Source of the DNA: Demequina salsinemoris
Lineage (GTDB): Bacteria > Actinomycetota > Actinomycetes > Actinomycetales > Demequinaceae
Direction: 5' to 3'
DNA length: 64,000 nt
Assembly (NCBI RefSeq): GCF_000974805.1
Contig: NZ_BBQZ01000001.1
Span: forward strand, 675,929 to 739,928
Of this stretch, positions 36,402 to 44,540 are shown piece after piece (the first letter of the stretch is position 1; every line of letters starts with the position of its first letter). A program made the position numbers and the translations under genes. The notes beneath the pieces were generated by a model that saw only the letters and a list, made by a program, of their open reading frames with translations, was not told where the DNA came from and did not search any database.

Positions 36402-38048
36402 ATGCCCGGTTGGGACAGAGAGGTCGACCTGCTGGTCGCCGGGAGCGGCGCCGCAGCGCTGTCCGCGGCGGTGACCGGCGCGAGCGAGGGTCTCGAGGTC
36501 CTCGTCGTCGAGAGCACGGACAGGTGGGGCGGCACCACGGCCATCTCAGGCGGGGGATTGTGGATGCCGGGTCACCCCGGGATGGCCGCCATCGGCAAGC
36601 AGGACTCGACCGACGACATCCTTCGCTACATGCAGGAGACGATCGGCGACGTCGGGCCCGCGTCGTCACCCGAGCGTCGGCGCGCGTTCGTCGAGTCCGT
36701 CCCCGCGGTGTACCGCCTCTTCGAGGGCCTCGGACTGGAGTGGGCGCCTTCGAAGGACTACCCCGACTACTACCCGGACAAGCCGGGCGGCATGGCGGGC
36801 GGCCGTTCGATCGAGGCGAAGCCCTTCGACGCCAGGCTTCTCGGTGAGGACGCGAAGACCTGGCGCACCGCGGACATGCTTCCGCCGATCCCGATCAAGA
36901 CCGACGACGTGTGGCTCATCTCGCGCGCCTGGTCCACCGCTGACGGCTTCATCCGCGGCGCGAAGTTCTTCTTCCGCACGGTCGGCGGCTTCGCGACCGG
37001 CAAGAAGCTGTTCGGTCTGGGCGGCGGCTACACCGGCGGGCTCATGGCCATCGTGAAGGACCAGGGGACCGAGGTGATGCTCTCGAGCCCCGTGACCTCG
37101 CTCATCAAGGAGGGGGACGCCGTCGTCGGCGCCGAGGTGACCACCCCGTCGGGCGTGCTCCGCGTCAAGGCGCGCAAGGGCGTCGTCCTGGGGACCGGAG
37201 GGTTCGCGCGCAACAAGGGGTGGCGCCTCGAGCACCACGGCATCGAGGGCTACACGTCCGCTCCCGAGGGCGACGTGGGCTCCGGCATCCAGGTCGGCAT
37301 CGACGCGGGAGGCGCGGTCGCGCTCATGGACGATGCGTGGTGGGGCGCCTCGATCCCCGACCCCGAGGGCGGCGATGCGACCTTCCTTGTGGCCGAGCGG
37401 TCGATGCCGTTCACGATCTTCGTCGATCAGGAGGGGCGCCGCTTCACCAACGAGTCCGCGAGCTACATCGACGTCGGTCACGACATCCTCGAGCACCACA
37501 GGACCGTGCCGAGCATCCCGTGCTGGATGATCATCGACCGCCGGCACCGTCACCGGTACCTCTTCAACGCCTTCCTCACCGGCACCAAGAGGTACAAGGA
37601 GGCCGGCATCCTCGTCGAGGCCGACACGATCGAGGAGCTCGCTCCGAGGATCGGCGTCGACCCGTCCGTGCTCGCCCAGACGGTCGAGCGCTTCAACGGG
37701 TTCGCCCGCGCCGGAGTCGATGAGGACTTCGATCGCGGTCGGACCGCGTACGACAACTACTACGGCGACCCCACGGTCCGCCCCAACCCCAACCTCGGAA
37801 CCCTCGAGAAGGGTCCGTTCCAGGCGGTGCAGGTCGTCCCCGGCGACCTCGGCACCAAAGGCGGGCTGCTCACCGACGAGCACGCCCGCGTCATCTCCAC
37901 CCAGGGCGCGCCGATCCCCGGCCTGTACGCGTCCGGCAACGCCACCGCGTCGGTCATGGGCCGCACCTACCCGGGTGCCGGCTCCACGATCGCTCCGGCG
38001 ACCGTTTTCGGATACCTCGCCGCCAAGCACGCGGCGGCGCGCGCCTGA
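36402..38048 (+). CDS. FAD-binding dehydrogenase (3-ketosteroid-delta1-dehydrogenase-like)
   Basis: A 548-residue flavoprotein of the fumarate-reductase/KstD family. FAD motif DLLVAGSGAAALSAAVTGAS is at about residues 7-26, then DRWGGTTAISGGGLWMPGH, and the C-terminal FAD loop GLYASGNATASVMGRTYPGA. Such enzymes remove hydrogens next to a ring ketone. GGAGGGA precedes the start by about 9 nt. It is co-transcribed with the SDR at 38072 (23 bp gap), suggesting degradation of a steroid- or terpenoid-like ring, but no other steroid genes are present. Confidence 0.85.
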   Translation: MPGWDREVDLLVAGSGAAALSAAVTGASEGLEVLVVESTDRWGGTTAISGGGLWMPGHPGMAAIGKQDSTDDILRYMQETIGDVGPASSPERRRAFVESVPAVYRLFEGLGLEWAPSKDYPDYYPDKPGGMAGGRSIEAKPFDARLLGEDAKTWRTADMLPPIPIKTDDVWLISRAWSTADGFIRGAKFFFRTVGGFATGKKLFGLGGGYTGGLMAIVKDQGTEVMLSSPVTSLIKEGDAVVGAEVTTPSGVLRVKARKGVVLGTGGFARNKGWRLEHHGIEGYTSAPEGDVGSGIQVGIDAGGAVALMDDAWWGASIPDPEGGDATFLVAERSMPFTIFVDQEGRRFTNESASYIDVGHDILEHHRTVPSIPCWMIIDRRHRHRYLFNAFLTGTKRYKEAGILVEADTIEELAPRIGVDPSVLAQTVERFNGFARAGVDEDFDRGRTAYDNYYGDPTVRPNPNLGTLEKGPFQAVQVVPGDLGTKGGLLTDEHARVISTQGAPIPGLYASGNATASVMGRTYPGAGSTIAPATVFGYLAAKHAAARA

Positions 38049-38071
38049 TCTCACGAAAGGACGAGTCCCCC

Positions 38072-39157
38072 ATGTCAACCACGCACACCCACCTCAACGG
38101 TGACACCAAGATCGCCGACTGGTTCAAGGACCCCTACGGAGGTCCCGTGATCCGGCAGATGCTCGCGGAGTCAGGTCAGAGCGAGAAGGCGATGGCTCCC
38201 GTCAAGCGCTTCTCCATGAACAAGCTCATCAAGATCAGCGGTGGGCGCTTCACTCAGGAGACGCTCGACATGCTGATCGCCAAGGCGGACGAGGCGGCCG
38301 CGGCGGGAGGTGCCCCCGCGGGGCAGGACGAGGAGCGCATCCCCGTGACCCCCGACGATGTCTCGGCACTCACGCACGCTGCCGAGGAGCAGCCGGAATG
38401 GAAGGAGCGGATCACCGAGGGTCGCTTCACCGGCCAGACGGTGATCGTCACCGGTGCAGGCTCCGGCATCGGCCGGGCCACCGCCTCCCGCGTCGCCCGC
38501 GAGGGAGGTCGGGTCATCGCGCTCGACATCTCCGCCGAGCGCCTCGAGAGCCTGTCCCAGGAGCTCGACGGGAGCGACGTCACCGTCGTCACCGCCGACG
38601 TCACCAAGGACGAGGACCTGGCGCGTGTGATCGAGGCGTCCGGAGGGAAGGTCGACGCGCTCGCGAACGTCGCGGGGATCATGGACAACATGACCCCGCT
38701 GCACGAGGTCTCGGACGAGGTCTGGGAGCGGGTCTTCGCGGTCAACGTCACGGGTCTCATGAAGCTCACCCGTGCGGTCCTGCCGATGATGCTCGCCGCG
38801 GGCAAGGGCTCGATCGTGAACGTCGCCTCGGAGGCGGGGCTGCGCGGCTCGGCCGCGGGCGTCGCGTACACGTCGTCGAAGCACGCCGTCGTGGGTATGA
38901 CGAAGAGCTCGGCGTTCATGTACGGACCGAGCGGGATCCGCGTCAACGCGGTCGCTCCTGGCGGCGTGATCACGAACATCGAGGCGCGTTTCGACTCGGA
39001 GCTCGGCCAGGACAGGGTCATGGGGGCGCTGTCCGTCGCTCCGCCACCCACCACCGCCGACCAGCTCGCGGCGTCGATCACGTTCCTGCTGTCCGACGAC
39101 GGCGTGAACCTCAACGGCGTCATCATGCCGTCGGACGGCGGCTGGTCCGCGGTCTGA
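38072..39157 (+). CDS. Short-chain dehydrogenase with an extra N-terminal helical domain
   Basis: 361 residues. The first about 115 residues are not part of an SDR: DWFKDPYGGPVIRQMLAESG and FSMNKLIKISGGRFTQETLD resemble the helical tail seen after the catalytic part of some GH3 beta-glucosidase-like proteins. The SDR proper runs from about 118: cofactor motif TGAGSGIGRAT, Ser in NVASEAG, YxxxK in YTSSKHAV. It probably oxidises or reduces an alcohol/ketone of the same substrate as the upstream flavoprotein. Confidence 0.85.
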   Translation: MSTTHTHLNGDTKIADWFKDPYGGPVIRQMLAESGQSEKAMAPVKRFSMNKLIKISGGRFTQETLDMLIAKADEAAAAGGAPAGQDEERIPVTPDDVSALTHAAEEQPEWKERITEGRFTGQTVIVTGAGSGIGRATASRVAREGGRVIALDISAERLESLSQELDGSDVTVVTADVTKDEDLARVIEASGGKVDALANVAGIMDNMTPLHEVSDEVWERVFAVNVTGLMKLTRAVLPMMLAAGKGSIVNVASEAGLRGSAAGVAYTSSKHAVVGMTKSSAFMYGPSGIRVNAVAPGGVITNIEARFDSELGQDRVMGALSVAPPPTTADQLAASITFLLSDDGVNLNGVIMPSDGGWSAV

Positions 39158-39169
39158 CGCTTGCCTTGC

Positions 39170-39206
39170 GTCGATGGCCCCAGGTCCTCTCCCTGGGGCC
39201 ATCGAC
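39170..39206 (+). terminator. Terminator of the flavoprotein-SDR operon
   Basis: Perfect 15-bp stem, arms 39170-39184 and 39192-39206, loop of 7 nt, 12 bp after the SDR stop. Confidence 0.85.
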
Positions 39207-39277
39207 GTTCCCGGACGTACGCTGGGCACGACAGGCCGCGCGGCCTGGCGGCGAGTGCCCGACTGAGGAGGCGCGCG

Positions 39278-39856
39278 ATGATCGTGGAGCACGGCGAGGT
39301 GAGCCCGCGGATCGATCCGACGGCATCGGTGGCCGCGTCGGCCGTGGTGAGCGGCGACGTCGTCCTCGGACCCGGGGCACGAGTGCTCCATGGCGCCGTG
39401 GTGAGCGGGGAGCAGGGGCCGGTCTCGATCGGTGCCGACAGCATCGTCATGGAGAACGCGGTCGTGAAGTCGCGCAGCGGGCACGCGTGCGTGATCGGCG
39501 ACGCCGTGATGATCGGGCCGCATGCGCATGTGTCGGGCGCGACCGTCGGCGGCGGATCGTTCGTCGCCACGGGTGCCGCGATCTTCCCCGGTGCTCGCGT
39601 GGGCGAGGGATGTGAGATCAGGATCGGCGGCGTCGTCCAGGTGAACACCCTGCTCGAGGCCGGGACGACCGTTCCGATCCACTGGATCGCGGTCGGCCAT
39701 CCCGCGCATCTGTACTCGCCCGACCATCACGAGGAGATCTGGCGGATCCAGCGCGAGCTCGACTTCCCAGGAACGGTCTACGGCGTGGAGCGTGCGACGC
39801 CGATGTGGCAGGTCATGCGCGAGCAGAGCGATCTCCATGCCTCGCCTGGCGAATGA
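39278..39856 (+). CDS. Left-handed beta-helix protein (gamma-carbonic-anhydrase/acyltransferase-like)
   Basis: A 192-residue protein dominated by hexapeptide repeats (VVLGPG, VSIGAD, CVIGDA, VMIGPH, ARVGEG, IRIGGV), the trimeric LbetaH fold. The start at 39278 follows GAGGAGG. The pattern resembles the gamma-class carbonic anhydrase family (YrdA/PaaY). I do not see all three zinc histidines in canonical places, so enzymatic activity is unsure. It is flanked by strong terminators on both sides, hence monocistronic. Confidence 0.78.
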   Translation: MIVEHGEVSPRIDPTASVAASAVVSGDVVLGPGARVLHGAVVSGEQGPVSIGADSIVMENAVVKSRSGHACVIGDAVMIGPHAHVSGATVGGGSFVATGAAIFPGARVGEGCEIRIGGVVQVNTLLEAGTTVPIHWIAVGHPAHLYSPDHHEEIWRIQRELDFPGTVYGVERATPMWQVMREQSDLHASPGE

Positions 39857-39929
39857 CGCGCAGCCACGCGCGAACGCATCGGGCCGATGCGCGCGAAGCG
39901 TGAAGGCCAGCGGAGGTGCCAGGGCATGC

Positions 39930-39965
39930 GAAGACCCCCGGGAGCCGAGGCTCCCGGGGGTCTTC
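39930..39965 (+). terminator. Strong hairpin terminator
   Basis: Arms GAAGACCCCCGGGAGCC (39930-39946) and its complement (39949-39965), loop 2-4 nt. It lies between the beta-helix gene and the convergent hsp20 gene and probably serves both. The spacer 39857-40076 holds no gene. Confidence 0.85.
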
Positions 39966-40076
39966 TCGCCCGTCTCGACGCGCCGCCAGGGGGGTAGGCG
40001 GCGCGGATCGGGGCGAAGGCGCTCGGCGGATGCCGGGGGGGGTGGCTCCGACGGGCGCGGTGGTCGCGGTGGTCGC

Positions 40077-40526
40077 TTACGAGGCCTTCGCGACGGTGAT
40101 CTTGCGGGGCTTCGCGTCCTCGGCCTTCGGGACGGTCACCGTGAGGATGCCGTCCGCGTAGGTGGCCTCGACCTTGTCGGGGCTGACGCGGTCGGGCAGG
40201 CGAACGGCGCGGTGGAACCGGCCGAAGCGACGCTCGATGCGCCGGTAGCCCTCGCCTTCGCTCTCGTCGTAGAAGCTGCGCTCGCCCGCGACGGTGAGCA
40301 CGTTGTCCTCGAGCGAGAGCTCGACGTCCTCGGCCTTGACGCCGGGGAGTTCGATGTGGAGCGTGAACGCGTCGTCGGTCTCCTTGACGTCCAGGGCGGG
40401 GGAGAAGGCACCGGCGAGCGAGGCGTCCGCGTCACCGAAGAACTGTCGCAGCATGCGGTCCATGTCGTCCTGCCACATGGTCGTGGCGGTCGCCGGAGCC
40501 GCCTTGTGCATCACTTCTCGTGCCAT
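40077..40526 (-). CDS. Small heat-shock protein Hsp20
   Basis: A 149-residue alpha-crystallin-domain chaperone. The crystallin domain (about 45-140) has FTLHIELPGVKAEDVELSLE, LTVAGERS and ADGILTVTVPKAE, and KITVAKAS at the end supplies an IxV-type tail motif. AGGAGG lies 9 nt before the ATG. Two HAIR operators about 125 and 150 bp upstream indicate HspR repression, so it should rise on heat shock. Confidence 0.93.
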   Translation of the reverse strand: MAREVMHKAAPATATTMWQDDMDRMLRQFFGDADASLAGAFSPALDVKETDDAFTLHIELPGVKAEDVELSLEDNVLTVAGERSFYDESEGEGYRRIERRFGRFHRAVRLPDRVSPDKVEATYADGILTVTVPKAEDAKPRKITVAKAS

Positions 40527-40648
40527 GGTCCTCAACCTCCTGTGAGTGGTCCGGGTCCGCCGGGACCTTCCCGGCGGTGGCGGCGGACCCGGTCGGCCGG
40601 CCCCTGCTGGTGGCCCCCGCGGGTCCGTCGCTCACCTTCACTGTAAGA

Positions 40649-40669
40649 CTTGAGCGCGTTTGACTCAAG
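40649..40669 (-). promoter_or_regulatory. HAIR element 1 (HspR operator)
   Basis: CTTGAGC-N7-ACTCAAG, one mismatch from the HspR consensus CTTGAGT-N7-ACTCAAG, upstream of hsp20. Confidence 0.85.
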
Positions 40670-40674
40670 TCAAA

Positions 40675-40695
40675 GTTGAGCGATATTCGCTCAAG
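40675..40695 (-). promoter_or_regulatory. HAIR element 2 (HspR operator)
   Basis: GTTGAGC-N7-GCTCAAG, a second, more diverged HAIR site 5 bp from the first with the same 7-nt spacing. Together they would allow cooperative HspR binding. Confidence 0.7.
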
Positions 40696-40769
40696 GCGAG
40701 CAGGGGAGAAAAGTGCCTGGTAGATGAGGTGAGTGGAGCATCGTCCCTCTGCTTGCCGCGGTCCGCGCG

Positions 40770-40866
40770 GACAGTTTGAACCAATCTGGACAGCGACGCG
40801 CGAGCGTGTCGGGGCCCGTCACGGCGTGTCGCCGGGGTGTCGCCGCCGAGATTGGTTCGTACTGTC
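40770..40866. repeat. Long-hairpin intergenic element 2
   Basis: Arms 40770-40787 and 40849-40866 pair over 16 of 18 nt (6 bp, 2-nt mismatch, 10 bp ending GAACCAATCT). The 61-nt core contains a 21-bp block (40822-40842, beginning CGGCGTGTCGCCGGGG) found unchanged and in the same orientation in the element at 55637. It lies in the 375-bp gap between hsp20 and the 3' end of the DUF1275 gene and may end that transcript. Confidence 0.65.
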
Positions 40867-40901
40867 GGGCGCGCCGCGGGTGTGCGGCCCGGGCGACGGG
40901 G

Positions 40902-41615
40902 CTACTGGCTGATCGCGCCGTCGTACGGCATGCGGTGGCCCATCGGGCGGGTGATGTGGCCCAGCACCAGGACCACCACCGTGATGACGGCAGACAGGAT
41001 GAGCCCGGCGGAGAAGTCCACCTTGAGCAGCATCGCGCCCGTCAACGCGCCCGCGCCGATGAGGACGATCGCTCCCGCCCTGCGCGCCCACGGCTGGCCG
41101 CCGCCCTTGCCGAGCACCGAGTCCGAGGCGAGGCCCGTGATCGTCGAGGTCACGACGACCGTCGTAACGTCCTTGACTGCGATGTGGCGCGCGGTCGCCG
41201 CCTGGCAGCCCATCGCGAGGCCGAGCGACGCGGTCGCCGCGTAGGCGGAGAGCGAGCCCTGCTCGATCGTCACCGTCGACGCCACGATCACGCCGGCCGT
41301 CAGCACCGCGGCGACGCCCCCGAACAGCGCCGTGTGCTTGCCGGTCCAGCCCTGGCGCGCCCCTCGCAGCACGCGGCCGCCGATCGCGGCACCCGCCATG
41401 AAGGCGGCGAGCGCGACCAGCGGGCCCTCGACCGGGAGGTCGTTGCCTCCCGCGAGACCCATGCCGAGGATGACCACGTTGCCGGTCATGTTGCCCGTGA
41501 ACACGCGGTCCAGGCCGAGGTAGCCGACCGCGTCGATGATCCCCGTGGAGAACGTCAGGGCCAGCATCAGGCCGAGGTAGCTGTTGTCGGGGTTGGCGCG
41601 CATCCGGGTCAGCAC
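40902..41615 (-). CDS. DUF1275 (YoaK-family) membrane protein
   Basis: A 237-residue integral membrane protein with six or so spans. Family motifs include the N-terminal FSTGIIDAVGYLGLDRVFTGNMTGN and LGLAMGCQAATARHIAVKDVTTVVVTSTITGL. The GTG start has AGGAGG 6 nt upstream. YoaK/DUF1275 function is unknown; transport has been suggested. It is divergent from the acetamidase gene. Confidence 0.85.
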   Translation of the reverse strand: MLTRMRANPDNSYLGLMLALTFSTGIIDAVGYLGLDRVFTGNMTGNVVILGMGLAGGNDLPVEGPLVALAAFMAGAAIGGRVLRGARQGWTGKHTALFGGVAAVLTAGVIVASTVTIEQGSLSAYAATASLGLAMGCQAATARHIAVKDVTTVVVTSTITGLASDSVLGKGGGQPWARRAGAIVLIGAGALTGAMLLKVDFSAGLILSAVITVVVLVLGHITRPMGHRMPYDGAISQ

Positions 41616-41769
41616 GGTTCCTCCTGGTGGGGATCGGCGCGGGCCGTGTCGCCCGTCGGGGCTCGGGCCGCGCGTCGGCGGTAGTCTCAGTAGCGCCAGG
41701 GTAGGACATGACGTGCGGCCGGCGCTTTCGGCCCGCATGGACGATGCGGGACACGGCGGAGGGGGCCAG

Positions 41770-42888
41770 GTGGGCGAGTACGCAGGGATTCTGCGCTCGG
41801 GCGAAGGCGTGCCCGCCGGAGCTCGCTACCTGCCATCCGATCCCGAGGCCGTGCTCTGGGGCCGACTGCCGTGCCGGGACGATGCGCCGGTGCTCACGGT
41901 CGAGGCGGGGGCCGAGGTCGTCGTCGACACCCTCAGCCACGAGGGGCTGCTGCCGGATCAGGGTTCGGACGCGCTTGCGTTCTTCGCCTCTCACGGCGTG
42001 CCCGCGGACGAGGTGCTCGCCGAGGCGGCGGCGCTGTCCTCGTCGTCCCTGCGTGACGCCGCCGCGGACGGCCCGCACGTGGTGACGGGGCCCATCGCCG
42101 TCGAGGGCGCGCGTCCCGGCGATGTGCTCGGGATCACGCTGCTCGATGCGACGCCCCGCGTCCCCTACGGCGTGATCTCCAATCGCCACGGTCGTGGCGC
42201 GCTGCCAGGCGAGATGCCGGCGGGCGGGGTCGATGCGGTGTCCGTCTTCGCTCCGATCGCGCCCGATGCCTCGGGGGAGTGGAAGGGGTGGCTGCCCCGT
42301 CGCGAGGGAGGGCCGCGCGACGTGTCGTTCCCGCTCGCGCCGTTCCTCGGGATCATGGGCGTCGCGACCGACACCGCCGAGCGCGCCCACTCGGTCCCGC
42401 CAGGTGCGCATGGCGGCAACATCGACGTCAAGGAGCTCGTGGTCGGCTCGACCCTGTTCCTCCCGGTCCAGGTGCCGGGTGCGCTCGCGTACGTGGGAGA
42501 TCCGCACTTCGCGCAGGGCGACGGCGAGGTCGCGCTCACGGCCCTCGAGGCGTCGCTCAGGGTGCGGATCCGGCTCGACCTGATCCCCGCGGCCGAGGCC
42601 GCGCGCGCGTTCGGCGACCTCGTCGGCCCGCTCGGCGAGACCGCGACGCACCTCATGCCGACCGGGATCGACGCCGACCTTGACGAGGCGGTCCGCAAGG
42701 CGACCCGCGCGGCCATCGCGATCCTCGCGGCCCGGTACGGCATGGAGGCGCACCTGGCCTACGCCTACCTGTCCGCCGCGACGGACCTGCGCATCTCCCA
42801 GGTGGTGGACCTCGTGTGCGGGGCGCACGCGATGATCCGGAAGTCCGACTTCGAGGCGCCCGGTGCGCCGGTGAGGAGCGAGTCATGA
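41770..42888 (+). CDS. Acetamidase/formamidase-family protein, first gene of a ureide operon
   Basis: A 372-residue FmdA/AmdA-family hydrolase. HSVPPGAHGGNIDVKELVVGSTLFLPV, VGDPHFAQGDGE and MPTGID are the family's active-site blocks. The GTG at 41770 follows GGAGGGGG; an ATG at 41737 is possible. It overlaps the fused amidase by ATGA, placing it in the purine/ureide cluster. Small amides such as formamide or oxamate are plausible substrates. I favour the ammonia-releasing last step of oxalurate breakdown, by context only. Confidence 0.85.
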   Translation: MGEYAGILRSGEGVPAGARYLPSDPEAVLWGRLPCRDDAPVLTVEAGAEVVVDTLSHEGLLPDQGSDALAFFASHGVPADEVLAEAAALSSSSLRDAAADGPHVVTGPIAVEGARPGDVLGITLLDATPRVPYGVISNRHGRGALPGEMPAGGVDAVSVFAPIAPDASGEWKGWLPRREGGPRDVSFPLAPFLGIMGVATDTAERAHSVPPGAHGGNIDVKELVVGSTLFLPVQVPGALAYVGDPHFAQGDGEVALTALEASLRVRIRLDLIPAAEAARAFGDLVGPLGETATHLMPTGIDADLDEAVRKATRAAIAILAARYGMEAHLAYAYLSAATDLRISQVVDLVCGAHAMIRKSDFEAPGAPVRSES

Positions 42889-44462
42889 CGCACATCCAGG
42901 TGGCCGCGGGGGCGATGGCCCCCGACGGCCTGATCGATGCGATCTTCGCCTACGAGGCGGTGCTCGCCGCCGACGACCTCGACGCGCTCGCGGCCTTCTT
43001 CGAGCCCGGAGACGAGACGCTGCGCGGCGACGCGGCGGGCCTGCTCGTGGGTCACGACGCGATCGCCTCGTTCCGCGCGAAGCGGGGAGGCGCCGGCGTG
43101 CGGCGCCTGGTCGATCTGCGGCTGACCCCGGCCGGAGACGACTGGCTCGCGGTCTCGGTGAATGCCCCGGTCTCCGGCGGCCGCGGCCTCGTGACGCAGC
43201 TGTGGCGCTTCGCGCCCGATGCCGTCGACGGTCCCGGTCGCGGGTGGCGCATCGCCGTCGCTCACGTGTCCTCGACTCCCGCGGCGATCGATACGAGGAT
43301 CTGGCGCGTCGTCGGTGCTCCTCTGCTCGAAGGCCGGGCCGAGGGCCCGCTCGCGGGCCAGACGGTCGCGGTGAAGGACCTGTACTCGGTGCTCGGCCAG
43401 CGGGTGGGCGCGGGCGTGCGCGCCTACCTCGAGGAGTCCGAGCCCAAGGACGTCAACGCGCCGGCGGTGCAGGCGCTGCTCGACGCGGGCGCCGACGTGG
43501 TCGGCATCGCGCAGACCGACCAGTTCGCGTACTCGATCGCTGGTCTCAACCCCGACTACGGCACCCCGCCCAACGGGGCCGTGTCGGGCGCGGTGCCAGG
43601 TGGCTCCTCGTCGGGACCGGCCTCCGCGGTCGCCCTGGGGCAGGCGAGCATCGGCCTCGGCACCGACACGGCGGGATCGATCCGCATCCCGGCCTCGTAT
43701 CAGGGGCTCTGGGGGCTCAGGACGACGCACGGTGCGATCAGCCTCGAGGAGGTCGTGCCGCTCGCGCCGCGCTACGACACCGCGGGCTGGCTCACGCGCG
43801 ACGGCGAGACGATGCTCGCGGCAGCGCGTGCGTCCTTCTCGGGCGACCCTGGCGTCCAGGTGGACGACGTGGTGCTCGCCTCGCCGAGCGCGACGGTGCT
43901 GGCTCAGCCCGAGGTGCGGCAGATCTTCATCCAGCTCCTGCAGTGGCTCGAGGTGCATGTGGACCTCAAGCCCGTCGACCTGCCGGACGTGAGCCGCCTG
44001 TACGCGGCGTTCCGGGTCACGCAGTCGGCCGAGGCGTGGCGCTCGGACGGCGCGTGGGTCGAGAAGCACCCGGACGCGCTGGGCCAGGACATCTACGAGC
44101 GCTTCGAGTACGCCGCCTCGGTGGGCAAGGAGCAGGAGGCCGAGGCGCTGATCGACGTCGCCGAGATCGCCAAGGAGATCGACGAGGCGCTCGGGGACGC
44201 GATCCTGGTGCTGCCGACCTCGCCGTCCGCGGCGCCGAGCCTCGACGCCTCGATCGAGTACCTGCAGGGCGTGCGGGAGGCGACGCTGTCGATGACCGCG
44301 ATCGCGGGGCTCACCGGGCGCCCGGCGCTGTCCGTGCCGTGGATGCGCACCTCGGAGGGGCCCGTGGGGCTGTGCCTCGTCGGGCCGAAGGGCTCCGACC
44401 TGTCGCTCATCGAGACGGCGCTGAAGTGGGAGCGCGAGCTGCTGAAGGACCAGCAGGGGTGA
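42885..44462 (+). CDS. Fused DUF3225 (HpxZ/AtzH-like) - amidase-signature protein, likely oxalurate hydrolase
   Basis: 525 residues in two parts. Residues 1-about 135 form a SnoaL/DUF3225 domain (FAYEAVLAADDLDALAAFFE, WRIAVAHVSS); about 145-520 form an amidase-signature enzyme with the triad K164 (VAVKDLYS), the cis-Ser region S241-S243 (PGGSSSG) and nucleophile S265 (TAGSIRIPAS). In Klebsiella hpxWXYZ the same domains are separate (HpxZ and HpxY) and act on oxalurate. The next gene encodes the aminotransferase that makes oxalurate. AtzE/AtzF-type ureide hydrolysis is the alternative. Confidence 0.85.
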   Translation: MTHIQVAAGAMAPDGLIDAIFAYEAVLAADDLDALAAFFEPGDETLRGDAAGLLVGHDAIASFRAKRGGAGVRRLVDLRLTPAGDDWLAVSVNAPVSGGRGLVTQLWRFAPDAVDGPGRGWRIAVAHVSSTPAAIDTRIWRVVGAPLLEGRAEGPLAGQTVAVKDLYSVLGQRVGAGVRAYLEESEPKDVNAPAVQALLDAGADVVGIAQTDQFAYSIAGLNPDYGTPPNGAVSGAVPGGSSSGPASAVALGQASIGLGTDTAGSIRIPASYQGLWGLRTTHGAISLEEVVPLAPRYDTAGWLTRDGETMLAAARASFSGDPGVQVDDVVLASPSATVLAQPEVRQIFIQLLQWLEVHVDLKPVDLPDVSRLYAAFRVTQSAEAWRSDGAWVEKHPDALGQDIYERFEYAASVGKEQEAEALIDVAEIAKEIDEALGDAILVLPTSPSAAPSLDASIEYLQGVREATLSMTAIAGLTGRPALSVPWMRTSEGPVGLCLVGPKGSDLSLIETALKWERELLKDQQG

Positions 44463-44540
44463 GGCTCGTGGCTTCGAAACCCCTGCGAAACGCGTGATGC
44501 GCCACACTGTGTAGGTCTCATCAACATTTCTGGAGGCGTC

